The notes under the pieces were generated by a model. It was not told where the DNA came from. It did not search any database and was given only the letters and a program-made list of their open reading frames with translations. Shown one piece after another: positions 49,245-57,758 of a DNA stretch of 64,000 bases. The first letter of the stretch is position 1. The number at the start of each line of letters is the position of its first letter. Origin of the DNA: Methylocella tundrae (GTDB taxonomy: Bacteria; Pseudomonadota; Alphaproteobacteria; Rhizobiales; Beijerinckiaceae); assembly GCF_038024855.1 (NCBI RefSeq), contig NZ_CP139089.1, positions 248,001 through 312,000 of the forward strand. Reading direction: 5' to 3'. Position numbers and translations under genes: made by a program.

Positions 49245-52019
49245 TCAGTACCGGCGCAGCAGGCGTTCGAGGTAGTCCGTCTCCTCGCGCGGCCGTGACG
49301 GTTCGCTGAGGCGGCGGCGCAATTCCTCAAGCACCCGCTGGGCGCGCTCTGCCGCGGGAACGCCCAAGGGGTCATATTTGGCGCTCGGATTGAAGGCGCG
49401 TTCGCGGCCCGTCGGCCGGCCGAGCGGGTCCGTGCCATTCTGACCGAACTGCCCCTGCTGGCCTTCGCCCTCGCCCTCGCCTTGGCCTTCGCCTTCGCCG
49501 GGCTGGCCTTCGCCCTCGCCTTCCCCTTGGTTGCGCAGCGCCTGCGCCAGTTTTTGCGCGCCCTCACGCAGCCCGTCGACGGCGCGTCCCTGCGCTTCGA
49601 CCGCGGGATCATTGCCGTGGGCGCCTTCTCCGAGCGCCTTTTGCGCATCGCGCATCGCCTTTTGCGCTTCACTGAGGCCGGTATCTCCTTGACCCGCCTT
49701 GTTCAGTCGCTTCTGCAGCTCTTCAAGGCGCCTTTGGAGATCATTCTGACGATTTTGCAACTCGGCCTGGCTCTGACCGGGAGGAGGGGCCTTTCCGGCC
49801 TGGCTGTCGCCTTCGCTCTCCTGATCATTATCGCCATTGTCCTGTGGCTGGCCCAAGCCCTGTTGCTCGTCCTGGTCCTCCAGCGGATTACGCTGGCGCC
49901 GCTGCTGGCGCTTGGCCGCCTCGCCGCTTTGATAGGTGTCGTCGCGCAGATCCTGCTGCTGTTTGCTCATCTGATCGAGCTGGTCGATCGCGCGGCTGAG
50001 TTCGCGCGATTTCGGATCGGCGTTGCGCCGCCGCGCCTGCTTCAGATTTTCGAGAATATTCTGCATCTGGTCGAGCATTTTCTGAGCCTCGGCGTTGTCG
50101 CCGTTCCGGGCCAGATCCTGCATCTTGTCGAGCATGGCCTGCAACTGCTTCTGGCTGATCGCCTTGCCGCTGCTCTGCTTGTCATCCGCGTCTTGATCCG
50201 CCCGATCCATGTCCTTTTGCTGCTGCTCGGCGAATTCGCGCAGGAACTTGTCCATGGCCTCGCGCAAATTCTCGGTCAGCTTCTTGATTTCATCGGGCGG
50301 CGCATTGCGCTGCAGCGCCTCGCGCAATTGCTGCTGCGCCGCGCGCAAGTCGCGTTCGGCCTCCGAGAGATCGCCGTTCTCGATGCGCAGCGCCATCTGC
50401 CAGAGATAATCGGCGACCTCGACGAGATCGCTGTCCTTGCTCGCCGCAGCGAGACGCTCGGAGGCGACGCGAAGGCCAAGATAAACGCCGGCGCTGACGC
50501 CAAAAGCGTCAGGCTCGATCATCAAAGCGTCGAGAGCCGTCGACACGCGCCCCTTGTCGTCCGGAGCAAGCACGAGATTGCGGCGTTGTTCGACAAGCGC
50601 GCGGGCAAGCGGCTTGGTGAATGGCTTTTGCGGCAGGGTGATCGTCACGGGATCGCTTTTGCCTTCATTGCCGCCTTCATCGCGGGCGATCAGCGTCATT
50701 TCGACCTTGGCCCCGGCCCAGGGATGCTCGGAGAGATCGATCGTCGTTTCCGCCTCTCCGGCCTCGTCGCCCGCGGGTGGAAGCTGGAGCGGCGCCTTAG
50801 GCGGATCGACCAGCGAGCGTTTGCCCGGCTTACCCCCGGGCGCGATCGGATTTGCGAAGGACGCCTCTGCGTTGATCGCGCCATAATCGTCGGTGATCAG
50901 ATATTTCAGGGTCAGGGAGCCGCGCGCATTCGCCTTTGGCGGGTCGGTCAAGGCGATCACGGGCGGATTGTCGGCGATCGCCGCGAATTGGAATGCGCCG
51001 ATCGAGGCGATCGTGAGACTGGCGTCGCCGTTCAGAACGAGCCTCTTCTCGCCCGGATTTTGCGCCTTCGCGGCAGCCGGCGCCGGCCCATTCGCGCCGT
51101 CAGTCTGTTTATCCTTGGCGGGCTCGATCGGCGCTTCCGTCAAGGCGCCGGCCGCCTGATAATCAACTGCTCCGCTTGAGCTGCGAATGATGATGGTCGA
51201 GCCGATCGGCGCCGCGATCTTCTGCGCCTCCATCTGCTTTGAAAGGACGATGGGCGCGCGGCCGGTATAGGCGGGGGGATCGACCCAGGCGTCGATCCGC
51301 TGCCCGGCGGAGGGCAGGCCGCTGAGCCGCCAATCGAAAGCGGCGGCGATGCGCGCATATTTTTCGGGCCCCGCGACGAAGGCGGTCGCGATGAGGCCGA
51401 CGAGAACCGCGGCGCGCAAGGCATAGCGGTCAACGTCGACGACGCGGGGCGAGGGCAGCCCTGTCCGAAGCAGCGCCACCGCCTTCGCTGCGCGCTGCCG
51501 GTGCAGGCTCCACAAGGCGGCCGTCGCGGGATCCTCGCCAGCGTTGCCGAGTCGGTCATCGAGCACCGCCGCCGGACGTTCCTTTAGCTTCGAGACGCGA
51601 TCAATCCGCTCCAGCGCTTCCCGGCGTGACGGAAAACGCAGTTTTCGCAGCGGCGCGAGGCCGAGGACAAGGCCGATGCCGAAAACGCCGACGCCAAGCG
51701 CCCGCGCCCAATGCGGGATTTCCAGCCAAAACCCGGTCCAGGAGAGGCAGATGAAAAGGCCGATGAGGATGAGCGGCGGCGCGAGGAGGCGCCAGCTTCG
51801 TTCAAAGAGTAGAAGCGCCCGAGTCCTCGCGGCCAGTTGCTCAAGCCGGGGATGTTTCGACGCGCCGGGGGGCGCCCCCTCGGGAGAGACATCGGGGTTG
51901 CCAGGGATCGGGCGTCCAAATATCCGCAAAAAGATCTCCAGATCGGCGGTCTGCGGCTTCTCGCGCGGTTTGGCTGAATATTGAGCCGGCGCGCGCCTCG
52001 TCTTCAATAAAGCTAGCAC
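49245..52019 (-). CDS. TIGR02302 family (DUF4175) membrane-anchored low-complexity protein
   Basis: A 924-residue protein conserved in alphaproteobacteria with no known function. Two or three N-terminal hydrophobic segments (LLAPPLILIGLFICLSWTGF and GVGVFGIGLVLGLAPL, with LRAAVLVGLIATAFVAG later) suggest anchoring in the inner membrane. A beta-rich middle with SLTIASIGAFQFAAIADNPPV follows. The C-terminal third is Gln/Glu/Ala-rich coiled-coil-like, then runs into a GEGEGEGQPGEGEG tract before a final RAQRVLEELRRRLSEPSR segment. It starts at a GTG (52019) 36 bp after lysA on the same strand, the standard order in this group. The start has a weak ribosome site, so it may lie slightly further in. 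Confidence 0.88.
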   Translation of the reverse strand: MLALLKTRRAPAQYSAKPREKPQTADLEIFLRIFGRPIPGNPDVSPEGAPPGASKHPRLEQLAARTRALLLFERSWRLLAPPLILIGLFICLSWTGFWLEIPHWARALGVGVFGIGLVLGLAPLRKLRFPSRREALERIDRVSKLKERPAAVLDDRLGNAGEDPATAALWSLHRQRAAKAVALLRTGLPSPRVVDVDRYALRAAVLVGLIATAFVAGPEKYARIAAAFDWRLSGLPSAGQRIDAWVDPPAYTGRAPIVLSKQMEAQKIAAPIGSTIIIRSSSGAVDYQAAGALTEAPIEPAKDKQTDGANGPAPAAAKAQNPGEKRLVLNGDASLTIASIGAFQFAAIADNPPVIALTDPPKANARGSLTLKYLITDDYGAINAEASFANPIAPGGKPGKRSLVDPPKAPLQLPPAGDEAGEAETTIDLSEHPWAGAKVEMTLIARDEGGNEGKSDPVTITLPQKPFTKPLARALVEQRRNLVLAPDDKGRVSTALDALMIEPDAFGVSAGVYLGLRVASERLAAASKDSDLVEVADYLWQMALRIENGDLSEAERDLRAAQQQLREALQRNAPPDEIKKLTENLREAMDKFLREFAEQQQKDMDRADQDADDKQSSGKAISQKQLQAMLDKMQDLARNGDNAEAQKMLDQMQNILENLKQARRRNADPKSRELSRAIDQLDQMSKQQQDLRDDTYQSGEAAKRQQRRQRNPLEDQDEQQGLGQPQDNGDNDQESEGDSQAGKAPPPGQSQAELQNRQNDLQRRLEELQKRLNKAGQGDTGLSEAQKAMRDAQKALGEGAHGNDPAVEAQGRAVDGLREGAQKLAQALRNQGEGEGEGQPGEGEGQGEGEGEGQQGQFGQNGTDPLGRPTGRERAFNPSAKYDPLGVPAAERAQRVLEELRRRLSEPSRPREETDYLERLLRRY

Positions 52020-52055
52020 GTTGACGCGTCTTCGCCAGAGGCGAGCCGGGACTAT

Positions 52056-53327
52056 CTAGCGCAACCACGCCGGAATTTTGTCCAGCGCAATCAATTCATC
52101 GTAGGTTCTACGCGGACGAACGAGCGCATATTCGCCGCCGTTGACGAGAACCTCCGGAACAAGAAGCCGGGAATTATAGGTTCCGGCCTGCACCGCGCCA
52201 TAGGCTCCAGCCGACATGACGGCGAGGAGATCGCCGGGCTGGGGCTCGGGCATTTTGCGCGCCTGCGCCAAATAGTCGCCTGTTTCGCAGACCGGGCCGA
52301 CAATATCGGCGAGAATTTCCGGCGCCTGCGGCCGGGTGGCGCGCACCGGCCTCACATCGTGATGGGCGTCATAAAGGGTCGGGCGGACGAGATCGTTCAT
52401 CGCCGCATCGACGATGACGAAAGTCTTTGCCTCGCCGCGCTTCACGTAGATGACCTTGGTCACGAGAATCCCGGCATTGCCGACGATAAGGCGTCCCGGC
52501 TCGAAAATCAGGCGGCAGCCGAGGCCGCCGAGCCGCGCTGTGACGATCTTGGCGTAACGGTCGGGATGGTAGCTGTCTGGATCTTCACTCTCGCGATAGG
52601 GAATGCCGAGGCCGCCGCCAACATCGACATGGTCGATGTCGTGGCCGTCCGAGCGAAGGATTGAGACGAAATCGGCCGTGAGCGTGAAAGCGTCGTCAAA
52701 GGGATTGAGGTCGGTGATTTGCGAGCCGATGTGGATATCGATGCCGCTTACCCTGATCCCCGGCAACGCCGCCGCTTCCGCGAAAACGGCGCGGGCATGG
52801 CTGATCGGGATGCCGAATTTGTTCTCGGCCTTTCCGGTCGAGATTTTCGCGTGGGTCCGCGCGTCAATGTCGGGATTGACGCGAAGCGCGATCGGCGCGG
52901 TCCGGCCCATGGAGGCGGCGACCTCGGAGAGCGCGCGCAATTCAGGCTCTGACTCGACGTTGAAGCACAAAATCCCCGCCTCGAGCGCGAGCGCCATCTC
53001 GGATTTCGTCTTGCCGACGCCGGAAAAAGTGATCTTTGAGGCGGGCGCGCCAGCCGCGAGCGCGCGCCGCAATTCCCCTTCGGAAACCACGTCCATTCCG
53101 GCGCCGAGCCGCGCCAGCGTCGTCAGCACGGCCTGATTGGAATTGGCTTTCAACGCGTAACAGACGAGCGCGTCGAGATGGCTGAGCGCGCCTTTGAAGA
53201 CCTCGTAGTGCCGGCTCAGCGTCGCGCTTGAATAGCAATAAAAGGGTGTTTCGACGACCTCGGCCAATGCGGCAAGATCGACATCCTCAGCGTGCATGAC
53301 GCCGTTCTTCATCGCAAAGTGATGCAT
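52056..53327 (-). CDS. lysA: diaminopimelate decarboxylase
   Basis: A PLP enzyme (423 residues) that performs the last step of lysine synthesis, converting meso-diaminopimelate to lysine. The PLP lysine (Lys60) is in CYALKANSNQAVL. The phosphate-binding GGGLGIPY region, FEPGRLIVGNAG, and the substrate-site GPVCETGDYLA are all present. The ATG at 53327 lies 12 bp after the stop of the LptM-like lipoprotein gene, so the two are probably co-transcribed, followed by the TIGR02302 gene. Confidence 0.97.
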   Translation of the reverse strand: MHHFAMKNGVMHAEDVDLAALAEVVETPFYCYSSATLSRHYEVFKGALSHLDALVCYALKANSNQAVLTTLARLGAGMDVVSEGELRRALAAGAPASKITFSGVGKTKSEMALALEAGILCFNVESEPELRALSEVAASMGRTAPIALRVNPDIDARTHAKISTGKAENKFGIPISHARAVFAEAAALPGIRVSGIDIHIGSQITDLNPFDDAFTLTADFVSILRSDGHDIDHVDVGGGLGIPYRESEDPDSYHPDRYAKIVTARLGGLGCRLIFEPGRLIVGNAGILVTKVIYVKRGEAKTFVIVDAAMNDLVRPTLYDAHHDVRPVRATRPQAPEILADIVGPVCETGDYLAQARKMPEPQPGDLLAVMSAGAYGAVQAGTYNSRLLVPEVLVNGGEYALVRPRRTYDELIALDKIPAWLR

Positions 53328-53339
53328 GGCGCCAGGACG

Positions 53340-53597
53340 TCAGAGCAGGGGATCAAGAATGAATGGCCGCGGCGGAGCCTTCACAGGGGCCGCGGCCGGC
53401 TTCGCAGCAGCCGTCGCCTCGCCCGGCAAGGCGAGTTCGCTTCTCGGCTCCTGCGCGGCTTCGGGAACCCCGGACAGCGGCGTCACGGGAGTCGAACCAG
53501 GCGGCGCCTCAAGCGGCCCGCGACGACCGCAACCCGTAAGGGCCAGGGCGAAGGCGAGGCAGACGGCGGCGCGGAAGATAGGGCGATAGCAAATCAC
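53340..53597 (-). CDS. lptM: LptM-like small lipoprotein
   Basis: A short outer-membrane lipoprotein of about 85 residues. It has a signal peptide with the lipobox LALTGC at its end; the mature part starts CGRRGPLEAPPG and continues as a Pro/Ala-rich tail. This CGxxGPL start is the mark of LptM (YifL-like) proteins, which stabilise the lipopolysaccharide translocon LptD in enterobacteria; that role here is inferred. The frame opens at ATG 53639, but GTG 53597, 7 nt after GGAG, gives a standard signal peptide. It lies upstream of lysA in the normal rhizobial order. Confidence 0.85.
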   Translation of the reverse strand: MICYRPIFRAAVCLAFALALTGCGRRGPLEAPPGSTPVTPLSGVPEAAQEPRSELALPGEATAAAKPAAAPVKAPPRPFILDPLL

Positions 53598-53791
53598 GAA
53601 GCAGCTCCGGGGAGGAGCGCTACTATAAATGAAGCGCAATGGGAAACGAAAAGGCGGCTCCGGCTCTGCCCGGGCGCGCGAATGAGTGCCTAATAAACCC
53701 TCAGGCGACGAGCGGCATAGCTGCTACCATGAGAGACGGATTGTGCGGACGCGGCTTCGCCTTCCGGCCGGCCCCAATGCGGAGACGCTCC

Positions 53792-54604
53792 TTGAAACTT
53801 CGAATCGGTTACGAAATCAGCTATGAATTTCCCCAGCCGACCCCGCTGATCGGCATGTTGAACGTGCATTATTCGCGCGTCGCTGACCTCGCCGAGCCCG
53901 ATCACATCAAGACGTTCCCATCGGTTCCGATTTCGGGCTACCGCGACATGTACGGAAACTGGTGCAGCCGCATCCTCGCGCCCGCGGGAAGGATGACGCT
54001 GTCGACCGACGCCATCATCTCCGACTCGGGTCTTGTCGATGACATCGCACCAGGCGCCGCGCAGATGCCGGTCGAAGCCCTTCCCGAAGAGGCGATACTG
54101 TTTCTCCTTCCGAGCCGCTTTTGCGACAGCGACCGTCTGCTGGATCTCGCCTGGACCTTGTTCGGGCAGACCAAACCCGGCTGGGAGCGGGTTCAGGCGA
54201 TCTGCGACTATACCCATCAGCGCATCGAGTTCGGATATCATTTTGCGCGCGTGACGCGCACAGCCTCGGAAGCCTATCAGGAAGGGCAGGGGGTCTGCCG
54301 CGACTACGCCCATCTCGCCGTCGCGTTCTGCCGCGCGCTCAACATTCCGGCGCGCTATTGCACCGGATATCTCGGCGACGTCGGCATGCCGCCGCCCTAT
54401 CCGCCAGGCGATTTCGCCGCCTGGTTCGAGGTCTATCTCGGCGGTCAATGGCGCACCTTCGATGCGCGCAACAATGAGCCGCGCATCGGCCGCGTTCTCC
54501 TGGCGCGCGGCAGAGACGCCGCCGACGTCGCCATTACGACGACGTTTGGACCCAATACGCTGGCCAGCTTCCGGGTGTGGACAGATGAAGTCTTGGACGC
54601 CTGA
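53792..54604 (+). CDS. transglutaminase-like family protein (missing canonical histidine)
   Basis: A cytosolic protein of 270 residues with a bacterial transglutaminase N-terminal region (LKLRIGYEISYEFPQ) and a transglutaminase-like core. The cysteine is at residue 169 in GQGVCRDYAHLAVAFCRAL, and an aspartate is in WRTFDARNNEPRIGR. Where most members have His in a HAW(V/F)E motif, this one reads DFAAWFEVYL. This alphaproteobacterial subgroup may use another residue or be non-enzymatic. I chose TTG 53792, 7 nt after GGAGA, because it starts the usual MKLRIGYE; ATG 53777 is possible. It is divergent from the LptM-like gene. Confidence 0.88.
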   Translation: MKLRIGYEISYEFPQPTPLIGMLNVHYSRVADLAEPDHIKTFPSVPISGYRDMYGNWCSRILAPAGRMTLSTDAIISDSGLVDDIAPGAAQMPVEALPEEAILFLLPSRFCDSDRLLDLAWTLFGQTKPGWERVQAICDYTHQRIEFGYHFARVTRTASEAYQEGQGVCRDYAHLAVAFCRALNIPARYCTGYLGDVGMPPPYPPGDFAAWFEVYLGGQWRTFDARNNEPRIGRVLLARGRDAADVAITTTFGPNTLASFRVWTDEVLDA

Positions 54605-54714
54605 GTTCAGGGACGGTGGATCGCCGGCCTCATTTCCGTGGCTGCGGCCTTAACCGCGCCAGCCGCCGAAGTTTCACGCAAGCAGGGCGTCAGTTCAGCT
54701 GAGAAGACGCCGAT

Positions 54715-54758
54715 AAAAAAAGAGCGGGTTTGCCGATTTCCTCGGACAACATCCGCTC
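54715..54758 (-). terminator. probable terminator of the ATP synthase F0 operon
   Basis: On the minus strand GAGCGG (complement of 54753-54758) pairs with CCGCTC (complement of 54722-54727), followed by seven T residues (54715-54721). It lies about 100 bp after the atpF stop, with the palindromic repeat between. Confidence 0.6.
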
Positions 54759-54814
54759 CTGATCTCGCATGATCTCTGAGACGTTCGTAACTTCTTTGGC
54801 TTATGCCTTGGAAC

Positions 54815-54853
54815 GCATGATGTGGGTCCGAAAAGTCTGCAACGGCATCATGC
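54815..54853. repeat. short inverted repeat next to the atpF stop codon
   Basis: GCATGATG (54815-54822) and CATCATGC (54846-54853) enclose TGGGTCCGAAAAGTCTGCAACGG-like sequence. The arrangement resembles a degenerate copy of the GCATGATC...GATCATGC palindromes widespread in Rhizobiales. It ends one base before the atpF coding region. Confidence 0.6.
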
Positions 54854-54854
54854 T

Positions 54855-55337
54855 TTAGTGAAACAGCCCTTTCAGATCGGCGATGCCCTTTTGAATGAGC
54901 TGCTCGCCAAAGGGGCCCTTCGCCTGATCTTTGAGAACGAGGCCAGCGGCCCTTGTCGCGGCGTCGGCCGCGGCTGCGCGTACTTCGGCTGTCGCTTGAG
55001 ACTCGGCTGTCGCGATCTTGTCCTGCGCCTGCTTGGTGCGCCGCTGGATGAATTCCTGTAGCCGGTCGGCGGCTTCCTTGGCGAGACGATCCGCTTCGGC
55101 ATGAGCCTGCGCGACAACGGCTGCCGCCTCGGCCTCGGCGTCGGCGAGCCGCTTGCCGAAGGAGGCGAGAACGGCCTCGGCTTCGGCGCGCAGCCTTTCG
55201 GCCTCGGCGAGTTCGGCCTTGATCCTGTCGGCGCGATGATCGAGCGCCGCGTTTAGTTTTTTATGGACACCGAGATAGGCAAGCAGGCCGACGAAAAGGA
55301 TGAATCCAAAGGCGACGAAAGTTTCTTCGTTCAGCAT
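54855..55337 (-). CDS. atpF: F0F1 ATP synthase subunit b
   Basis: A 160-residue peripheral-stalk subunit. One N-terminal membrane helix, FVAFGFILFVGLLAYLGV, is followed by a long charged alanine-rich coiled coil (about 35-150). It dimerises with b' to link F0 to the F1 head. It is the last gene of the operon, 15 bp after atpF'. Confidence 0.95.
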   Translation of the reverse strand: MLNEETFVAFGFILFVGLLAYLGVHKKLNAALDHRADRIKAELAEAERLRAEAEAVLASFGKRLADAEAEAAAVVAQAHAEADRLAKEAADRLQEFIQRRTKQAQDKIATAESQATAEVRAAAADAATRAAGLVLKDQAKGPFGEQLIQKGIADLKGLFH

Positions 55338-55352
55338 CGTCTTTCTCCGGCC

Positions 55353-55910
55353 TTAAGCTTTGGCTTGGGTGACGGCCGCTTTGACCGCATTCTGGTCGGC
55401 GGGCTTGCCGGTGATCCGTTCGACGATGGCGGCGGCCGCGTCTGCAGCGATCATTCCGACATTGTCCATCGCTTTGGCTTTGGTTTCGACGATCTGCTTT
55501 TCGGAGGCGGCGAGCTTGGCGTTGAGGTCGGCCTCCAGCGCGTGCCGCTTCTCGTCGTTTTCCGCGTTGATCTTCGCCTGCGTTTGCTGGGCGAGGGCCT
55601 GCGCCTTGGCTCTGGCGTCGGCGATGGTTTTGTCCTGCTCCGCGGCGGCTTTTTCCGACTTTTCGCGGGCGGCGTGAGCCTCGTGCAAATCCTGCCTGAT
55701 CCTGCCGGCGCGGGCATGGAGGATATTTTCGACGCGCGGCAGCGCGATCCTCGACATCAGATAATAGAAAAGCCCGAACGTAATCGCGAGCCAGATCAGC
55801 GTCGATGAGAAATTGGCCGAATCGAATGGCGGAAAGGCATGCGCCCCATGGTCTATGTCAGCCGGCTCGACTGTGCCGCTGGTGTGGCCTTCGGGTGTAT
55901 GACTAGCCAT
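55353..55910 (-). CDS. atpG: F0F1 ATP synthase subunit b' (second b-type subunit)
   Basis: A 185-residue b-type stalk subunit, distinguished from b by its N-terminal extension (a histidine- and proline-containing stretch of about 30 residues) before the membrane helix FSSTLIWLAITFGLFYYLMS. A long coiled coil follows. Paired b and b' genes are typical of alphaproteobacteria and cyanobacteria. It lies 90 bp after atpE and 15 bp before atpF. Confidence 0.94.
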   Translation of the reverse strand: MASHTPEGHTSGTVEPADIDHGAHAFPPFDSANFSSTLIWLAITFGLFYYLMSRIALPRVENILHARAGRIRQDLHEAHAAREKSEKAAAEQDKTIADARAKAQALAQQTQAKINAENDEKRHALEADLNAKLAASEKQIVETKAKAMDNVGMIAADAAAAIVERITGKPADQNAVKAAVTQAKA

Positions 55911-56000
55911 TGTCCAATTCCTGCGTCAAATCCTGAGCGAAAAGTCCGATGCAAAAAGATGCGCCCGGACTATTTCCGTCCGGGCGCAACGCATTTGACG

Positions 56001-56228
56001 TTAAAGCACGAAAAGCAGAAGAATCGCCACGAGGAAGGCGAAAATGCCCAAGCCTTCCGCAAGCGCCGCGCCGATGAAGGCGCGCCCGAACTGAGCGTCG
56101 GATGCCGTTGGATTGCGCAGGGCGCCGGAAAGAAAATTGCCGAAAATCAGGCCGACGCCGATGGCGGCGGCGCCCATGCCGATGGCGGCGAGACCGGCGC
56201 CGATGAATTTAGCTGCAACGGGATCCAT
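56001..56228 (-). CDS. atpE: F0F1 ATP synthase subunit c
   Basis: The proteolipid rotor subunit of 75 residues, with two membrane helices: [21 protein letters not shown] and the second, containing [19 protein letters not shown]. The proton-carrying glutamate is in that second helix (ALAEGLGIF). The Arg-rich polar loop reads [13 protein letters not shown]. It forms the c-ring driven by proton flow. Confidence 0.98.
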   Translation of the reverse strand: MDPVAAKFIGAGLAAIGMGAAAIGVGLIFGNFLSGALRNPTASDAQFGRAFIGAALAEGLGIFAFLVAILLLFVL

Positions 56229-56282
56229 GTTTTACTCCTGGAGGCTTACGGAAGCGGGCGCTGATCTGTTGTTGATATTTAT

Positions 56283-57035
56283 TCAGTGACCCGGATGAAT
56301 TGCGTCGTTCAGATAGACGCAAGTGAGAATGGCGAAGACATAGGCCTGCAGCGCGGCCACGAACAGTTCGAAGCCCGTGAGCACGACGATGCCAATGAGA
56401 GGAAGCGGCGCGACTATGGCGTAAGCGCCGGCGCCGAGGAGAGCGGCGACGAAGCCGCCCAGAACCTTCAAGGTGATGTGACCCGCCAGCATGTTCGCAA
56501 ACAGACGAACCGAAAGGCTGATCGGGCGCGAAGCGAAGGAAATGACCTCGATCAGCGCGATGAATGGCAGCAGCGCCGGCGCGACTCCCGACGGCACGAA
56601 GAGGCCGAGGAAATGCGTTCCGTGGCGGATGACGCCATAGACGATGACCATGCCGATGACGAGCGCCGCGAGCGCGAAGGTCACGATGATCTGGCTCGTC
56701 ACGGAAAAGCTATAAGGAATGACCCCGATGATGTTCGCGAAGAACACGAAGAGAAACAGCGTGAAGACGAACGGAAAAAACCTCATCCCGTCCTGGCCGG
56801 AGGTCATCCGCACTGTATTCGCCACGAATTCGTAACTCATCTCGGCGGCCGATTGCAGCCGGCCGGGAATGAGCGAACGCGATGATGTGCCGACGATCAT
56901 CAGCGCCGACGCCGCTAGAATGACAATCAGCATGAACAGGGAGGAGTTGGTGAAAGACGCGTCAATGCCGAAAGGATGCAGGCTGATGATCGGTTCTACC
57001 TTGAACTGATGGATCGGATCCATTGCTTCTGCCAC
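56283..57035 (-). CDS. atpB: F0F1 ATP synthase subunit a
   Basis: A multi-span membrane subunit (about 250 residues) that carries the proton half-channels and faces the c-ring. The N-terminal [13 protein letters not shown] and the late [18 protein letters not shown], which holds the essential arginine (SVRLFANM), are conserved. The frame opens at TTG 57041, but GTG 57035, after GAAGGGG and a 7-nt spacer, is the better start. It lies 70 bp after atpI. Confidence 0.97.
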   Translation of the reverse strand: MAEAMDPIHQFKVEPIISLHPFGIDASFTNSSLFMLIVILAASALMIVGTSSRSLIPGRLQSAAEMSYEFVANTVRMTSGQDGMRFFPFVFTLFLFVFFANIIGVIPYSFSVTSQIIVTFALAALVIGMVIVYGVIRHGTHFLGLFVPSGVAPALLPFIALIEVISFASRPISLSVRLFANMLAGHITLKVLGGFVAALLGAGAYAIVAPLPLIGIVVLTGFELFVAALQAYVFAILTCVYLNDAIHPGH

Positions 57036-57105
57036 GTGCAAACCCCTTCGTATGACTTTGATTCCGGCCCCGATGTTAAAAACGCCGGAGCCGCCGCTTC
57101 AACCC

Positions 57106-57492
57106 TCAAGGCTTCGTGCCCGGAGGTTTGACGGCGATGCGATACACATTCCAAAATCCCGCCGCCGTCCCCATCAGGAGGAGGACGAGAAGAAACAGCG
57201 GGCTGGTCCCGAACCATTTATCGAGTTGCCACCCGATCAGCGCGCCGACGACGACCGCCGACACAAATTCCGTAAGGACGCGAAAGCCGAGGCTCATCGC
57301 GCCGCCGAACGAGCCGGCCGTAAGGTCGGCGTCCTTGTCGCCGTTTCCGGCGCTCGAATCCTTGCTGGCGCCAAGATCGGCCGACAATTTGTCGAGCCTT
57401 GACCGCAGCGCCGCGGCTTCGCGCTGGTCCGCTTCAAATCGAGCGTCCGCGCGCTTTTGGTCTTCGCTCCGAGAGTCGTCGCGCTCGCCCAC
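57106..57492 (-). CDS. atpI: ATP synthase protein I
   Basis: A 128-residue assembly factor for the c-ring. Its N-terminus is polar (ERDDSRSEDQKRAD...), followed by two membrane segments: VLTEFVSAVVVGALIGWQLD and PLFLLVLLLMGTAAGFWNVY. The longer frame upstream (to 57660) lacks such features; GTG 57492 follows GGAGG with an 8-nt spacer. It is the first gene of the F0 operon. The F1 genes are not in this window. Confidence 0.9.
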   Translation of the reverse strand: MGERDDSRSEDQKRADARFEADQREAAALRSRLDKLSADLGASKDSSAGNGDKDADLTAGSFGGAMSLGFRVLTEFVSAVVVGALIGWQLDKWFGTSPLFLLVLLLMGTAAGFWNVYRIAVKPPGTKP

Positions 57493-57642
57493 AGCATCCG
57501 CCTCCGTTTCGAGGCGCCTCACGAAGAGGCGCGGAAGCGTTTTATAGGTCGCCTCGCTGCGAAAAGCGAGCAAAGGCGGCGAATTTTGGGCGGGCGGCGC
57601 GGGAATAGGGCGACTGCAGAACAAACTCTTGCGAGCGGGGGC

Positions 57643-57671
57643 AACATATGGGCGGCGCAAATGCCTGTCAA
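57643..57671 (-). promoter_or_regulatory. consensus promoter for the atpI-B-E-F'-F operon
   Basis: A perfect -35 hexamer TTGACA (complement of 57666-57671) is followed after exactly 17 nt by TATGTT (complement of 57643-57648). It lies about 150 bp upstream of the atpI start, and its direction fits the operon. Confidence 0.68.
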
Positions 57672-57758
57672 GACTTAGACTGCGCGCGCTAAGCCTTTAG
57701 AACTACACCAAAATTCATGTTTTTTGGCAAAAGCCGCCGCGATGACGAATCGCCGCAC

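Noticed and set aside
49482..51179. 565-codon plus-strand frame with leucine-rich, membrane-like translation
   Set aside because: It is the antisense of the Gln/Glu-rich TIGR02302 gene; CTG/CTC complements of CAG/GAG create false hydrophobic segments.
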